Source: Leptolyngbya sp. PCC 7375 (GTDB lineage: Bacteria; Cyanobacteriota; Cyanobacteriia; Phormidesmidales; Phormidesmidaceae). From it: DNA of 64,000 nucleotides. The notes under the pieces are model-generated. The model searched no databases. It was not told the origin of the DNA and saw only the letters and a list, made by a program, of their open reading frames with translations. The DNA lies in NCBI RefSeq assembly GCF_000316115.1, contig NZ_JH993797.1, positions 5,795,381 to 5,859,380 on the forward strand, given 5' to 3'. The first letter of the stretch is position 1. Every line of letters starts with the position of its first letter. The position numbers and the translations under genes were made by a program. This document shows, piece by piece, positions 8,948 through 18,406 of this stretch.

Positions 8948-9502
8948 TTATATAGCGTCTTTTACTAAATCATGACGCTCGACTAACTTGGCCAGAAAAG
9001 ACTCTATTTCCCCTATTTTACTCACACTGCTAAGTTCATACCCTCCAAATCTATATACTTCATAACCTACTAGCTTTAGATGTCTATCCTCCGCACCTAT
9101 ATCAAGATATAACCTTGGACTCATTTTATTGTCTTCAGCATAGTGTTGCTTGCCGTCATTTTCTATAACTACCCTTATTTGCTCTGATAGCAAAAGCAAA
9201 AATTCATTCTTTGACGTATCAATCGACGCTGATCTTTCAACGATTTCAGCGTGCAAGGATCATGGAGCTAGTCGGGCATATAGTTTTCTAGCAACTTCTC
9301 CATCCGACTCCTCATTTATTTCTTCTCTCTCTCGCCACCATTCAACAAGCTCCTTCCAAAGAAGACCATATGCCTTGATTGGACAGTCATATACAAGGCA
9401 AAAATCCACATATTTTCCTGCTCCGGCGGAGACTGATGCCCAGCCCTCTAGTTCTCTCTCCTGGTCGCTGCTGCAACGAAATTCACCGATCTCCAGTTTC
9501 AT
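8948..9502 (-). pseudogene. Endonuclease-like (DUF559-type) protein split by an in-frame TGA
   Basis: Two adjoining open segments lie in one frame. The first starts MKLEIGEFRCSS (9502) and ends YARLAP at a TGA (9260-9262); the second continues SLHAEIVERSAS to the stop at 8948. The C-terminal part has FLLLLSEQIRVVIENDGKQH, then RLYLDIGAEDRHLKLVGYEV and YRFGG. This is a conserved restriction-endonuclease-like module with an E-x-DGK-QHY core, as seen at the end of larger putative defence proteins. The whole is about 185 codons, shorter than I remember for the family, so an internal deletion is likely besides the stop. Selenocysteine is unlikely because no such context is visible. Confidence 0.6.
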
Positions 9503-9747
9503 CTGGCGTGATGCAACACTTCTCTCTTCTCTTACTCGTAACCCACTTGCTCACAAAAATACAGATGGACCTCACAGCGAGCCAGAGTTGTCAGGTTTAA
9601 CCAATAGCATCCCCATCACCTCAGCTTTCTGATTAGGATCTGTTGCCAGCAATCAGATGATTAGTCCCATGGGGAATCTCACGCTTAGGATAGCTAGATC
9701 AAGCGCATCAAGGCTTATGGATATCTAAGACAAGTCAACTCAAAAAT

Positions 9748-11088
9748 TTACGCCGCCTGCCTTTCTAACCAGCCACGCATCTTGCCAGGGTTTAATAAGC
9801 CATAGGGATCAATTTGAGCCTTAAATGCCACCTGGGTTTCGTTGATCTGCTTACGGCCTCCATCTTCCAAAATGTAGGTGTGAGGGTTGGCAATAAAGGC
9901 TCCCTGCTCCTCGTGATAGCGAATAATCTCATTGAGGCGCGCTTCGTTGGTGTAGCGCACTAGCTGTAGTGCAGCTGGGCAGACCTGTCCATGCACCCGA
10001 AAGAACTCTAAGTGCATCATCGCTTCATCGCCAAAGTGCTGATACATGTGTTCAATCAGCTTCATATCTGTGTCGTAGGGAAACAGCGTCTGTAAATAGG
10101 TGAGGCTGTCATCCACATTCCGAGCATGGAGTGTGGTGTGGTTCCAGGTAAATTCTGCCAGGGCAGCCCCTTTCCTGGCTTCCTCTGCAGTTTTTTGATA
10201 GGTGATTGTGCCACCGGCTGCGTTGACCAATTCGTTAAAAGGCTCTAAGGACGATTCTGAGATCATCAACAGAGCGGCTGTTTTACCCTCGGGTAGCGCA
10301 TCCTGTAGCGCTGCAAAATAACTGGGTATGGGCCAGGCATGAATGCTGATCAGCTTTTTAATAATGCCGTCGGCTTCGCCCAGAGTATAACCAAAGCGAG
10401 CGGCGTCCATAAAATCATCGAAGGTGACAATCACCTCTGCCCAGGGATAGGCTGGGCCTAACGGAATTTCCAGCTCGGTGATAATGCCATTGGTGCCGTA
10501 GGCGTGATTTACTTTTTGCACCTCGTCACCGCGCAGTTCAAGTATGCGGGGTTCGTCTTCCATGGTGATCACACGGACCGCATGGAGGTTACCGCGATCG
10601 GCCAGCTGACCATAGGTGATGGAACCAATGCCGCCACTGCCGCCACCGATAAAGCCACCAATGGTGGCGGTGCGGTAGGTGGAGGGAACCATGCGAAGTT
10701 CCCATCCCTGCTCACGGGTGATTTTATCAATAGCTGCTAGTTTGGCTCCAGCATCTACACAAGCCAGCCCCGGCTTTACCCATTTCACTCGATTGAGCTT
10801 ACTCAGATCTAAAATTACGCCGCCTTTAAGAGGGATGCACTGCCCGTAGTTACCCGTGCCTGCGCCTCTGACTGTTAGCGGTGTCTTGGTGGCAACACAA
10901 GCCTTAGCCACTTGGATCACCTCTGCTTCTGTTGAAGGCCGCACTACCAGGTCAGCCACTTTGTTTGCTAACTGGGCCGTCAGCACGGGGCTGAAATGAT
11001 AATAATCCTTGGAGAGTTTAGCGACCTGGGTAGGGTCTTGGATCAGGTCCAGGTTGTTGGGCAGCAGGGAGAGGATGGGAGAGGCCAT
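9748..11088 (-). CDS. FAD-binding oxidoreductase (GlcD-like)
   Basis: About 446 residues from MASPILSLLPN (11088). The longer in-frame extension upstream is low-complexity and probably not translated. The FAD-binding (PCMH-type) domain is clear: VVRPSTEAEVIQVAKAC, TPLTVRGAGTGNYGQ, GGVILDLSKLNRV and FIGGGSGGIGSITYGQLADR. A C-terminal oxidase-like domain ends with DPYGLLNPGKMRGW, the usual end of glycolate/D-lactate dehydrogenase-type flavoproteins. It probably oxidises a 2-hydroxy acid; the exact substrate is not decided. No GlcE or GlcF partner lies nearby. Confidence 0.87.
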   Translation of the reverse strand: MASPILSLLPNNLDLIQDPTQVAKLSKDYYHFSPVLTAQLANKVADLVVRPSTEAEVIQVAKACVATKTPLTVRGAGTGNYGQCIPLKGGVILDLSKLNRVKWVKPGLACVDAGAKLAAIDKITREQGWELRMVPSTYRTATIGGFIGGGSGGIGSITYGQLADRGNLHAVRVITMEDEPRILELRGDEVQKVNHAYGTNGIITELEIPLGPAYPWAEVIVTFDDFMDAARFGYTLGEADGIIKKLISIHAWPIPSYFAALQDALPEGKTAALLMISESSLEPFNELVNAAGGTITYQKTAEEARKGAALAEFTWNHTTLHARNVDDSLTYLQTLFPYDTDMKLIEHMYQHFGDEAMMHLEFFRVHGQVCPAALQLVRYTNEARLNEIIRYHEEQGAFIANPHTYILEDGGRKQINETQVAFKAQIDPYGLLNPGKMRGWLERQAA

Positions 11089-11364
11089 AGTTGGAATAAG
11101 GCGGAGGGGTAGAAAAGATAACCGATGCTGAGTTAGTAATGTCGGGACTAAGTCCCTGAAAAAGTATTTGGCATCTGCCGTAGGAGTAGTGTGGCAAGAA
11201 TTTTTGGTTGGATCAAGGTGATTTCTAGCGACGCTAGTGGTTTGCACTCCATGACAATAAAGCAGCGGCACAGAGACCGCTGCTTCAAACGCTATATGAA
11301 ATTAAAACAAAGGTCTGGACAGTACATCGCACCGTAGTGCTTGCCTGTCCGTTATCGAGAAGAC

Positions 11365-12462
11365 TTAATACAGTGTGGTCAGTGCTACGCAAGATAGCAG
11401 ACCCGCTATCATGTAGAACACGCTGACGACCTGAATTTCAGACCAACCGGATAGCTCAAAATGATGATGTAAGGGAGCCATCTTAAAGAGACGCTTGCCT
11501 TTACCGTCGGGTCCCTTAGTGGCCTTGTAATAGCTCACCTGCATAATTACTGAAAGGGTTTCAGCTACAAATAGCAGGGTGATAATAAACAGCGCAAACA
11601 AGTGACCGCTCAAGATACCGACTGCGGCCAGGGAACCACCTAATGCTAGGGAACCGGTATCACCCATAAACACTCTGGCGGGGTTGCGGTTGTGGGTGAG
11701 AAAGCCAACACAGGCTCCACTCATAGCGGCACAGAAGATCATTAGCTCTGGATAGTTGGGAGCAATCAGGGCACCAAACCCTAATAGTGCGATCGCACCA
11801 GTGCCACCCATGAGACCATCCACACCATCTGTCAGGTTAGTCGCATTACTCTCAGCCACCATGGTGAACCCAGCCAATGGCCAGAAAAGCAATCCCAGGG
11901 GCAGCAGGATACCAAAAGGCAAGTCCAGTTCAGTAATTTCAGCGGGCTGGCTAGTCATGGCCCAAGCACAAAAGGCAATGGCAAACCCAATTTGCAATGC
12001 CAGCTTCATCTTGGGGGAAATGCCCTTATTGGAACGACGTCTGAGAACTTGCCAATCGTCAAGCCAACCAATAGAACCATAGGCCAGGGTCAAGGCACAA
12101 ACCGCCAATGTATTGACAGCACCACCCGACGCAATAGCTGCTACCAGGATTGCCACAGGGACAAAAAAGATACCTCCCATGGTGGGAGTTCCAGCCTTTT
12201 TTAAATGCGCTTTAGGGCCTTCTTCTCGAATAAATTGCCCTGCCTTGAGGTGCTTTAGCATTGGCACTACACCGTAGCCAAGTAAAGCTGAGCCCACAGC
12301 GGATAATAGAAATGGCATTAGCAGACTGGATTGAGCTAACCAGTCACGACCTGCCCATATATCTAACCCCGCTGCTAAACATGACAGGGCACCCATCAAA
12401 AGTACCGAAAGGCCTGTACCTGTTAGGGCCGTTGCCCTAGAGGTAAAGAATTTAGCATCCAC
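11365..12462 (-). CDS. mraY: Phospho-N-acetylmuramoyl-pentapeptide-transferase
   Basis: Integral membrane enzyme that transfers phospho-MurNAc-pentapeptide from the UDP precursor to undecaprenyl phosphate, giving lipid I in peptidoglycan synthesis. It has 365 residues with about ten hydrophobic segments. Diagnostic motifs include KKAGTPTMGGIFFVP, a GWLDDW loop carrying catalytic aspartates, ATNLTDGVDGLMGGTGAIA, NPARVFMGDTGSLALGG, and a histidine-rich FKMAPLHHHFELSGWSE near the C-terminus. It stands alone rather than in a dcw cluster, as is usual in cyanobacteria. Confidence 0.97.
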   Translation of the reverse strand: MDAKFFTSRATALTGTGLSVLLMGALSCLAAGLDIWAGRDWLAQSSLLMPFLLSAVGSALLGYGVVPMLKHLKAGQFIREEGPKAHLKKAGTPTMGGIFFVPVAILVAAIASGGAVNTLAVCALTLAYGSIGWLDDWQVLRRRSNKGISPKMKLALQIGFAIAFCAWAMTSQPAEITELDLPFGILLPLGLLFWPLAGFTMVAESNATNLTDGVDGLMGGTGAIALLGFGALIAPNYPELMIFCAAMSGACVGFLTHNRNPARVFMGDTGSLALGGSLAAVGILSGHLFALFIITLLFVAETLSVIMQVSYYKATKGPDGKGKRLFKMAPLHHHFELSGWSEIQVVSVFYMIAGLLSCVALTTLY

Positions 12463-12668
12463 AATTCACGTCCTTCACACACCACACACTTCAAGCGTTT
12501 AGCCTCACTTTCCGTACAGAATCGTCTGTAGATAAGGAGTGCTAAAAATACAAAAAGGCCTCACTACCTAGATTTTCCAGTGAATGCTGCTAAAAGTCTA
12601 GGAATACAGGCTACAAACTTACTAAGTCAATATACTTAGTTCTGCACAGCCTTGCTTGTAGAGGATGT

Positions 12669-12914
12669 TTAATCCCCGTCGGGTTCGTCATTATCGGAAT
12701 TGTCATCCGAATCATCGAAGCTAGCATCCTCGCTGCCCATGAGGTCAGAGATTTCTTCGCTATCAGCTTCTTCACGAACGGCTTCGGTCTCACGGGGAAT
12801 CAGACGCCCTGTGTTTTCTAGCCAACGCAGAATGGAGGAGTCACCGCGCTCGGGAATGACTACTGCGTGTTGCTGGCGAGGAATTTGTCGTACGGAGGGA
12901 TTGTATTTAGTCAT
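12669..12914 (-). CDS. DUF3134 family protein
   Basis: An 81-residue cyanobacterial protein of unknown function. The conserved N-terminal block TKYNPSVRQIPRQQHAVVIP leads into ILRWLENTGRLIPRE. The C-terminus is a strongly acidic tail (SEEISDLMGSEDASFDDSDD onward) that looks disordered. It is on the same strand as mraY but 206 bp upstream, so co-transcription is uncertain. Confidence 0.85.
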   Translation of the reverse strand: MTKYNPSVRQIPRQQHAVVIPERGDSSILRWLENTGRLIPRETEAVREEADSEEISDLMGSEDASFDDSDDNSDNDEPDGD

Positions 12915-13272
12915 ACGCGTTTGTGGTTGAGACTAGACTGGGGGTAAACACCTATACCTAACTCATCTAATTCCAAAGAGCAGAAGCCCCAAAGATCAGA
13001 AGACTGAGTATACGTTGATTTACCGTACCGTTTAACCTACTTTTTTCTACACAGAGATCCTGAAACTCTGCATCAAAATATACAGTACCTGGGCACTCAT
13101 CACTGTTTGTGATGGTCTCCAGCTGAATATTAAGCATTTCTTACCATGCCATGCCAATAAAGTATGAAAGGATGCTCATGTCAAGTCCCTGACAACAATA
13201 ATTTGCTAGTCCTTTGAAATAGGCACAGTATGGTTAGGTGTCTATTGGCGTCTAATCTATCTGTCACCATCT
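12915..13272. other. Intergenic region with a small hairpin
   Basis: About 360 bp between divergent genes. CATCAC (13098-13103) pairs with GTGATG (13109-13114), and outer CTGG/CCAG could extend the stem. It could be part of a leader or a small RNA, but nothing identifies a known RNA family. Confidence 0.35.
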
Positions 13273-13869
13273 ATGACCATGTTTGAGAAAACTGACCTGT
13301 TAGACGCGATCGCACCCACAAACCGTGGACTGCTGGCAGATGACCCTGAGCAACAAGCAGACATCCTCAAAAAGGTTGCCCGTTTAGAGGCTAGTAATCC
13401 CACCCCAAATCCTTTATCAGCAACAGATTTGCTCAATGGCAATTGGCAATTGCTCTATACCACCAGCACAGAATTACTCGGCATTGATCGCTTTCCACTG
13501 CTAGCCCTTGGCAACATTTATCAATGGGTGCAGATGGAGCAGATGCGTATCTATAATCTGGCGGAAATCAGGTCGGTATTAGGTGGGCTGGTATCTGTGA
13601 CAGCGACATTTGAACCGGTCTCTGAGAAACGCGTCAATGTGCGCTTTGACCGAGCAATTTTCGGTTTGCAATCGACCCTCGGCTATCAGAGCCCTAGCCA
13701 GTTTATTGAGGCGATGCAGCAGACCGATAAGTTTAACTTTTTTAAGGGCATTGACTTTACGGTAAGTTCCAACAGAGAACCGGGTTGGTTAGAGGTTACC
13801 TATTTAGATCAGACCCTGCGTATTGGACGGGGTAATCAGGGCAGCGTCTTTGTGTTGAGAAAGGCTTAA
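13273..13869 (+). CDS. PAP/fibrillin family (plastid lipid-associated) protein
   Basis: A 198-residue lipocalin-like protein of the plastoglobulin/fibrillin family, associated in cyanobacteria and plastids with thylakoid lipids and photoprotection. The characteristic block LLNGNWQLLYTTSTELLGID is followed by LGNIYQWVQ, and the C-terminus has EVTYLDQTLRIGRGNQGSVF, the usual family end. It starts at ATG 13273 or 13279. Only 4 bp separate its stop from the next gene, so the two are probably co-transcribed. Confidence 0.92.
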   Translation: MTMFEKTDLLDAIAPTNRGLLADDPEQQADILKKVARLEASNPTPNPLSATDLLNGNWQLLYTTSTELLGIDRFPLLALGNIYQWVQMEQMRIYNLAEIRSVLGGLVSVTATFEPVSEKRVNVRFDRAIFGLQSTLGYQSPSQFIEAMQQTDKFNFFKGIDFTVSSNREPGWLEVTYLDQTLRIGRGNQGSVFVLRKA

Positions 13870-13873
13870 TACT

Positions 13874-14653
13874 ATGGCGCTGTCTGTTCTATCGCTATCC
13901 CAGGCCCATCTCACCCTATTAGAGAGCTGTCCACGGCGATTTCAGTTTATCTTCGACCAATCTTTAGCGGTACCGCCCACACCGGATGGACAGGATGCAG
14001 CCCTGTGGGGGAATCAATTTCACCTGCTGATGCAACAGCAGGCCCTGGGACTACCCATCGATGTGATGGCAGCGGCTAACGCAGATATGACGGCCAAGAT
14101 TGAAGCACTGCGAGGGTTGGCCCCCCACCTGTTTCAACCTGACCCTGATGAACAGCTGCGCCAAAGTGAGCATCAGCGTACCCTGGCATTGAATGGCTAC
14201 ATATTTACAGTGATTTACGACCTGGTCGTCTTAACTGAGCAATCAGGGCTAATTGTGGATTGGAAAACCTATCTCAAGCCACCCCCAAGGATGCGTCTGG
14301 CTCAAGATTGGCAAACTCGCTTGTATCTGTATGTATTAACTGAGACCAGTGGGTTAAGGCCTGAACAGGTAACGATGGTCTACTGGTTTGTCCGCAATCG
14401 GAATGAGCAAGGCGATGATTTACCCCCTAGCGACTATCGGTTTACCTACAGCCTGCAGCAGCATGAGCAAACTAGAGCCACACTATTGCAATTGACTGAG
14501 CGGCTGTCTTTGCTACGGCAACGTGGAGAATTCCCTAAGACTGATATGTTGGACCGTTGCACCCATTGTCCGTTTCAAATTCGCTGTCAGCGGTTAGGGA
14601 CGTCACTGCTGCCGATTGACCTCAATGATATTGAAGAGCTATCAATTCATTGA
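13874..14653 (+). CDS. PD-(D/E)XK nuclease-superfamily protein (RecB/Cas4-like)
   Basis: 259 residues. An N-terminal LSLSQAHLTLLESCPRRF, then WGNQFHLLMQQQ, and the nuclease core around LIVDWKTYLKPPP (Asp and DWK of the PD-(D/E)XK fold). The C-terminal RCTHCPFQIRC, together with the N-terminal cysteine in ESCPRRF, matches the four cysteines that hold an Fe-S cluster in AddB/Cas4-type nucleases. No CRISPR or recombination partner is nearby. It sits directly after the fibrillin gene (4 bp). The role is unknown; DNA repair is the conservative guess. Confidence 0.82.
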   Translation: MALSVLSLSQAHLTLLESCPRRFQFIFDQSLAVPPTPDGQDAALWGNQFHLLMQQQALGLPIDVMAAANADMTAKIEALRGLAPHLFQPDPDEQLRQSEHQRTLALNGYIFTVIYDLVVLTEQSGLIVDWKTYLKPPPRMRLAQDWQTRLYLYVLTETSGLRPEQVTMVYWFVRNRNEQGDDLPPSDYRFTYSLQQHEQTRATLLQLTERLSLLRQRGEFPKTDMLDRCTHCPFQIRCQRLGTSLLPIDLNDIEELSIH

Positions 14654-14795
14654 TTTAGATAAATCCATCTAAACAGTCACATTAAAAATACTCTATTCAA
14701 GGTCTGGCGTTTTTGGGTGTGGGTAATTAAACTGAAAATATCGATAGATTTAAGTAAATCGTTCTAAGGCTCAGATAGATTTTATTAAATGATCT
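14654..14795 (+). promoter_or_regulatory. Three related dyads upstream of the CO2-uptake operon
   Basis: TTTAGAT-N6-ATCTAAA (14654-14673, perfect 7-bp arms), GATTTA-AG-TAAATC (14747-14760, perfect 6-bp arms) and an imperfect dyad AGATAGATTT...AAATGATCT (14773-14795). All share an ATTTA/TAAAT core. In other cyanobacteria this operon is repressed at high CO2 by the LysR regulator NdhR/CcmR, so these are candidate binding sites. The assignment is inference; no CcmR gene is in the window. Confidence 0.5.
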
Positions 14796-14928
14796 TCTGG
14801 TTGGCTTATGGGTGTGAAAAGCTCCCTGACTAGAGCTGGGGATACTCTGGTCAAGATTTTTGTGTCCAAGCTGCATGCCTCGGATTTTAAAGTTAAATCC
14901 CTAATCAGTTGCTTCTTGAAATTACTCC

Positions 14929-16791
14929 ATGGCTGAGGTTTACTTGCGCGCGGGATGGCTGATCCCTTTTTACTCATTGCTCGGTATCTTGCTGACGATA
15001 CCGTGGATGTCAGTTCGACGAACGGGGCCACGGCCTGCTGGGTACTTGAATCTTGCTATGACGGTGTTAGCTTTGGTTCATGCCTTGCTAGCTTTGAGTG
15101 CTGTCTGGGGTCAGGAACCCTTACGCTTGTCCATCGGCTGGATGCAGGTGGCAGATCTGTCAATTGAGCTGCCGTTTGAGCTATCTACCCTCAATTTAGT
15201 TGCAGTGGTGGTCGTAACAACTCTGAACTTGCTAGCGCAGATTTATGCCATTGGCTACATGGAAATGGATTGGGGCTGGGCGCGTTTGTATAGCCTGTTA
15301 GCCCTGTTTGAGGCGGGGATGACGGCGCTGCTGCTGTGTGATTCGGTGTTCTTTAGCTACATGATGCTAGAGATTTTGACCCTGGGGACTTACCTGATTG
15401 TGGGCTTTTGGTTTAATCAGCCTCGGGTGGTTACAGGGGCACGGGATGCCTTTTTGACTAAGCGGGTAGGGGATTTGATTCTGCTGATGGGGTTAATTGC
15501 TCTGTATCCGCTGGCTGGTACCTGGAGTTATTCGGAGTTGGCTCAGTGGTCTAGCGATCAACCGATTGAGGGATTAACTGCAACGTTGGTGGGATTGGCA
15601 TTGTTGGCTGGGCCGATTAGTAAGTGTGCTCAGTTTCCGCTGCATCTTTGGCTTGACTCTGCTATGGAGGGACCGCTACCAACAACAATTTTGCGTAACT
15701 CTGTGGTGATTCCGGTGGGGGCGTGGGTGTTAATTAAGCTCACACCGGTTTTGGCACTATCTCCGGTTGTGGATACTGTGGCGGTTGCTATCGGTACGAT
15801 TACGGCCATTGGTGGAGCGCTGATCTCGATTGCCCAGATTGATGCGAAACGCGTTCTGTCTTACCTGACAAGCGCATTCATGGGGCTGATACTGATTGCT
15901 GTAGGGACTTCTCAGGTTGGTGTAGCGTACTTTTTGCTGATGACGTTTTCGGTTGCGATCGCAGCCTTAATTGCCAGTACAGGGTCCATTGTGTTTACCT
16001 GCGTCACCCAGGACTTGACCCTGCTAGGAGGTCTCTGGTCACGGCGTCCGGTCACGGCGTTGTCCTTTATTTTTGGGGCCCTGGGCATCTTAGGACTGCC
16101 TCCATTTGGCGGGTTTTGGGCGATGCGTTTTCTAGAAACTGGCCTGTGGTATGACGGTCAGATTCTGCCCTTTGCTATCGTGCTTGCCATTAATGGTCTG
16201 TGTGCCTTTAGTTTGGTGCGGATGTTTTGTCTGATCTTCGTAGGTCAACCCAAGGCCATGAGCACCCGCGCCCCTGAACCGCTTTGGGCGATAGTGTTGC
16301 CGATGGCGATCATGGCGGCGCTTACACTGCATGTGCCCATCATGTTGCAGACCCTCAAGCTATTGCCGATTATGCAAACCGCCATCGGTGAGACCGGTTT
16401 GCTACTAATTTGGTCCACGATGCTGGGCTTGGGCCTAGGTTTTGTCTTTTATGGCATTCAGCGAGAGAAACTGCCTGCTGACTACGTGCCACAGTGGATG
16501 ACAAATTTGTTTGCCTATGACTTCTATACCCCCGGTCTCTACAAAAATCTTTTAATTTGGCCCGTGGCCAGCATTGCTAGCGTTTTTGATTGGGTAGAGC
16601 GCTACATCATTGATGGGTTGGTCAACCTGGTAGGTGCCCTATCGCTACTGAGCGGAGAAACCCTGAAATATAGCAACCCTGGCCGATCTCAGCTGTATGT
16701 GCTCACCATTACTGTGTGCATTGTGCTCCTAGGTATTTTTATGACGTTGAGCACAATGAAAAATCTCGGTCAGCTCACTGCAGCCTTTTAG
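14929..16791 (+). CDS. ndhF3: NDH-1 subunit F, CO2-uptake type (NdhF3)
   Basis: 620 residues with many transmembrane helices; a proton-translocating antiporter-like subunit of thylakoid NDH-1. Conserved motifs are visible: the loop VVTTLNLLAQIYAIGYMEMD, a region FLTKRVGDLILLMGLIALYP, the lysine/histidine segment AGPISKCAQFPLHLWL followed by AMEGPLPTTILRNSVVIPVG, and a C-terminal extension typical of NdhF. The following genes ndhD3, cupA and cupS identify it as the F3 form of the inducible high-affinity CO2-uptake complex NDH-1MS, which hydrates CO2 to bicarbonate. Confidence 0.95.
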   Translation: MAEVYLRAGWLIPFYSLLGILLTIPWMSVRRTGPRPAGYLNLAMTVLALVHALLALSAVWGQEPLRLSIGWMQVADLSIELPFELSTLNLVAVVVVTTLNLLAQIYAIGYMEMDWGWARLYSLLALFEAGMTALLLCDSVFFSYMMLEILTLGTYLIVGFWFNQPRVVTGARDAFLTKRVGDLILLMGLIALYPLAGTWSYSELAQWSSDQPIEGLTATLVGLALLAGPISKCAQFPLHLWLDSAMEGPLPTTILRNSVVIPVGAWVLIKLTPVLALSPVVDTVAVAIGTITAIGGALISIAQIDAKRVLSYLTSAFMGLILIAVGTSQVGVAYFLLMTFSVAIAALIASTGSIVFTCVTQDLTLLGGLWSRRPVTALSFIFGALGILGLPPFGGFWAMRFLETGLWYDGQILPFAIVLAINGLCAFSLVRMFCLIFVGQPKAMSTRAPEPLWAIVLPMAIMAALTLHVPIMLQTLKLLPIMQTAIGETGLLLIWSTMLGLGLGFVFYGIQREKLPADYVPQWMTNLFAYDFYTPGLYKNLLIWPVASIASVFDWVERYIIDGLVNLVGALSLLSGETLKYSNPGRSQLYVLTITVCIVLLGIFMTLSTMKNLGQLTAAF

Positions 16792-16840
16792 TCTCGGATT
16801 TTCAATCTTGTTCTGCCTGTTGTCTTAACCCATTCAAGCC

Positions 16841-18340
16841 ATGATGTTAACTCTGTTAATGGTGCTTCCACTGCTAGGGGCCATAGCATTACTATTTTTC
16901 CCACCTGCGAAGGCCAAACCATTAGCTCTACTGGGTTCAGGGGTGACGTTGCTCTGGACGATGTGGTTGTTCAGTCAGTTTAATCTCAGTGTTAGTGAGT
17001 TTCAGATGGTGGAGTCTCTAGATTGGTTGCCAGTCTTGGGGCTGAACTATGATTTGGGTTTAGATGGGTTAGGGCTATTGATGATTGCCCTAAATACTCT
17101 GTTGACATGGATCGCTATCTACAGTGCTCGCCCTGACCTTGAGCGTCCTCGACTGTTCCATGGCTTGACGCTAATTACCAGTGGCATTATTTCAGGAGCG
17201 TTCCTAGCGCAAAACTTTCTCCTCTTCTTCCTCTTCTATGAAGCCTGTCTAATCCCTCTATATTTATTGATCAATATTTGGGGGGGTGAGAAACGTAGTT
17301 ATGCAGCCACTAAGTTTCTGATTTACACAGCGATTTCCGGTGCATTTGTGTTGGTTAGTGGCTTTGGTTTGTTGTGGTTGGGTGGGGCTGATAACTTTAG
17401 CTACGCTGCGCTAACCGATACTGATTTATCGGTGCGGCTCCAGGTGATTCTCTTAATTCCTATGGCAATTGGCTTTGGCATTAAGGTTCCCATGGTGCCA
17501 CTGCATACCTGGTTGCCAGATACGTATGTAGCAGCATCTACCCCTGTGGCCATCATGTTGGGTGGTGTGTTAGCCAAACTGGGGACCTATGGCCTGTTGC
17601 GGTTTGGCCTCAGTTTGTTGCCTAAGGGTTGGGCCGTCATTGCTCCCTGGCTAGCGGTCTGGGCTGCAGTCACCATTATCTACTGTGCTTTTTTGGCGAT
17701 TGTGCAACAAGATATCAAACGCATGGTGGCCTATAGCTCTGTTAGCCATATGGGCTATGTGCTTTTGGGGAGTGCAGCCGGTAACAGTCTGAGCATATCG
17801 GGCTGTATTGCCCATATGATTGCCCACGGTTTAGTGTTAGCCATTCTGTTTAACCTGGTTGGTGTGATCGAAGCCAAGGTTGGTAGCCGAGATTTAGACA
17901 AGCTGAACGGTTTGATGAACCCTGTGAGAGGTTTACCGTTTGTTAGTGCAACGCTGCTGTTGGGGGCTATGGCAAGTGCCGGTATCCCTGGATTGGTTAA
18001 CTTTGCAGCTGAATTTGCTGTCTTCCAGGGTAGCTATCGAGTGTTTCCGGTTCAAACTCTCATCGGCATTGTTGGCACAGGGCTAACGGCAGTTTACTTT
18101 GTGATTTTACTTAACCGCACATGTTTTGGTCGTTTAGATAACCAGCGAGCGTACTTTCCGAAAGTCTCCTTCAATGAAAAAGCGCCAGCTTTGTTACTGG
18201 CTGTATTGATTGTGGTGCTGGGTATACAGCCAAACTTGTTGATGCGTTGGAGTGAGCCGATAGCAGTGCACTCCATTGCGATCGCACCCGTTCAATACTG
18301 GAGCATTGGCAGTCATTTTTCAGACGATGCTGCATCTTAA
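16841..18340 (+). CDS. ndhD3: NDH-1 subunit D, CO2-uptake type (NdhD3)
   Basis: 499 residues, about 14 transmembrane helices. Motifs include LFFLFYEACLIPLYLLINIW (the membrane Glu of NuoM-like subunits), FGIKVPMVPLHTWLPDTYV, LAKLGTYGLLRFG, and DIKRMVAYSSVSHMGYVLLG with its conserved Lys and His. It follows ndhF3 by 49 bp on the same strand and precedes cupA by 66 bp, the canonical operon order. A HIP1 site lies inside its 3' end. Confidence 0.95.
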   Translation: MMLTLLMVLPLLGAIALLFFPPAKAKPLALLGSGVTLLWTMWLFSQFNLSVSEFQMVESLDWLPVLGLNYDLGLDGLGLLMIALNTLLTWIAIYSARPDLERPRLFHGLTLITSGIISGAFLAQNFLLFFLFYEACLIPLYLLINIWGGEKRSYAATKFLIYTAISGAFVLVSGFGLLWLGGADNFSYAALTDTDLSVRLQVILLIPMAIGFGIKVPMVPLHTWLPDTYVAASTPVAIMLGGVLAKLGTYGLLRFGLSLLPKGWAVIAPWLAVWAAVTIIYCAFLAIVQQDIKRMVAYSSVSHMGYVLLGSAAGNSLSISGCIAHMIAHGLVLAILFNLVGVIEAKVGSRDLDKLNGLMNPVRGLPFVSATLLLGAMASAGIPGLVNFAAEFAVFQGSYRVFPVQTLIGIVGTGLTAVYFVILLNRTCFGRLDNQRAYFPKVSFNEKAPALLLAVLIVVLGIQPNLLMRWSEPIAVHSIAIAPVQYWSIGSHFSDDAAS

Positions 18341-18406
18341 TCGGCCATAGATATTGCTGACTTAGCGGTCTTTCTTAATTTCCGTATCCTTGTTTTCGTA
18401 AAAATC

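Noticed and set aside
9260..9262. Selenocysteine codon in the endonuclease-like gene
   Set aside because: No selenoprotein context is visible and the protein is shorter than its relatives, so a nonsense mutation is simpler.
13874..14653. Cas4 nuclease of a CRISPR system
   Set aside because: The Fe-S and nuclease motifs are shared with many RecB-like proteins, and no CRISPR array or cas gene is near.
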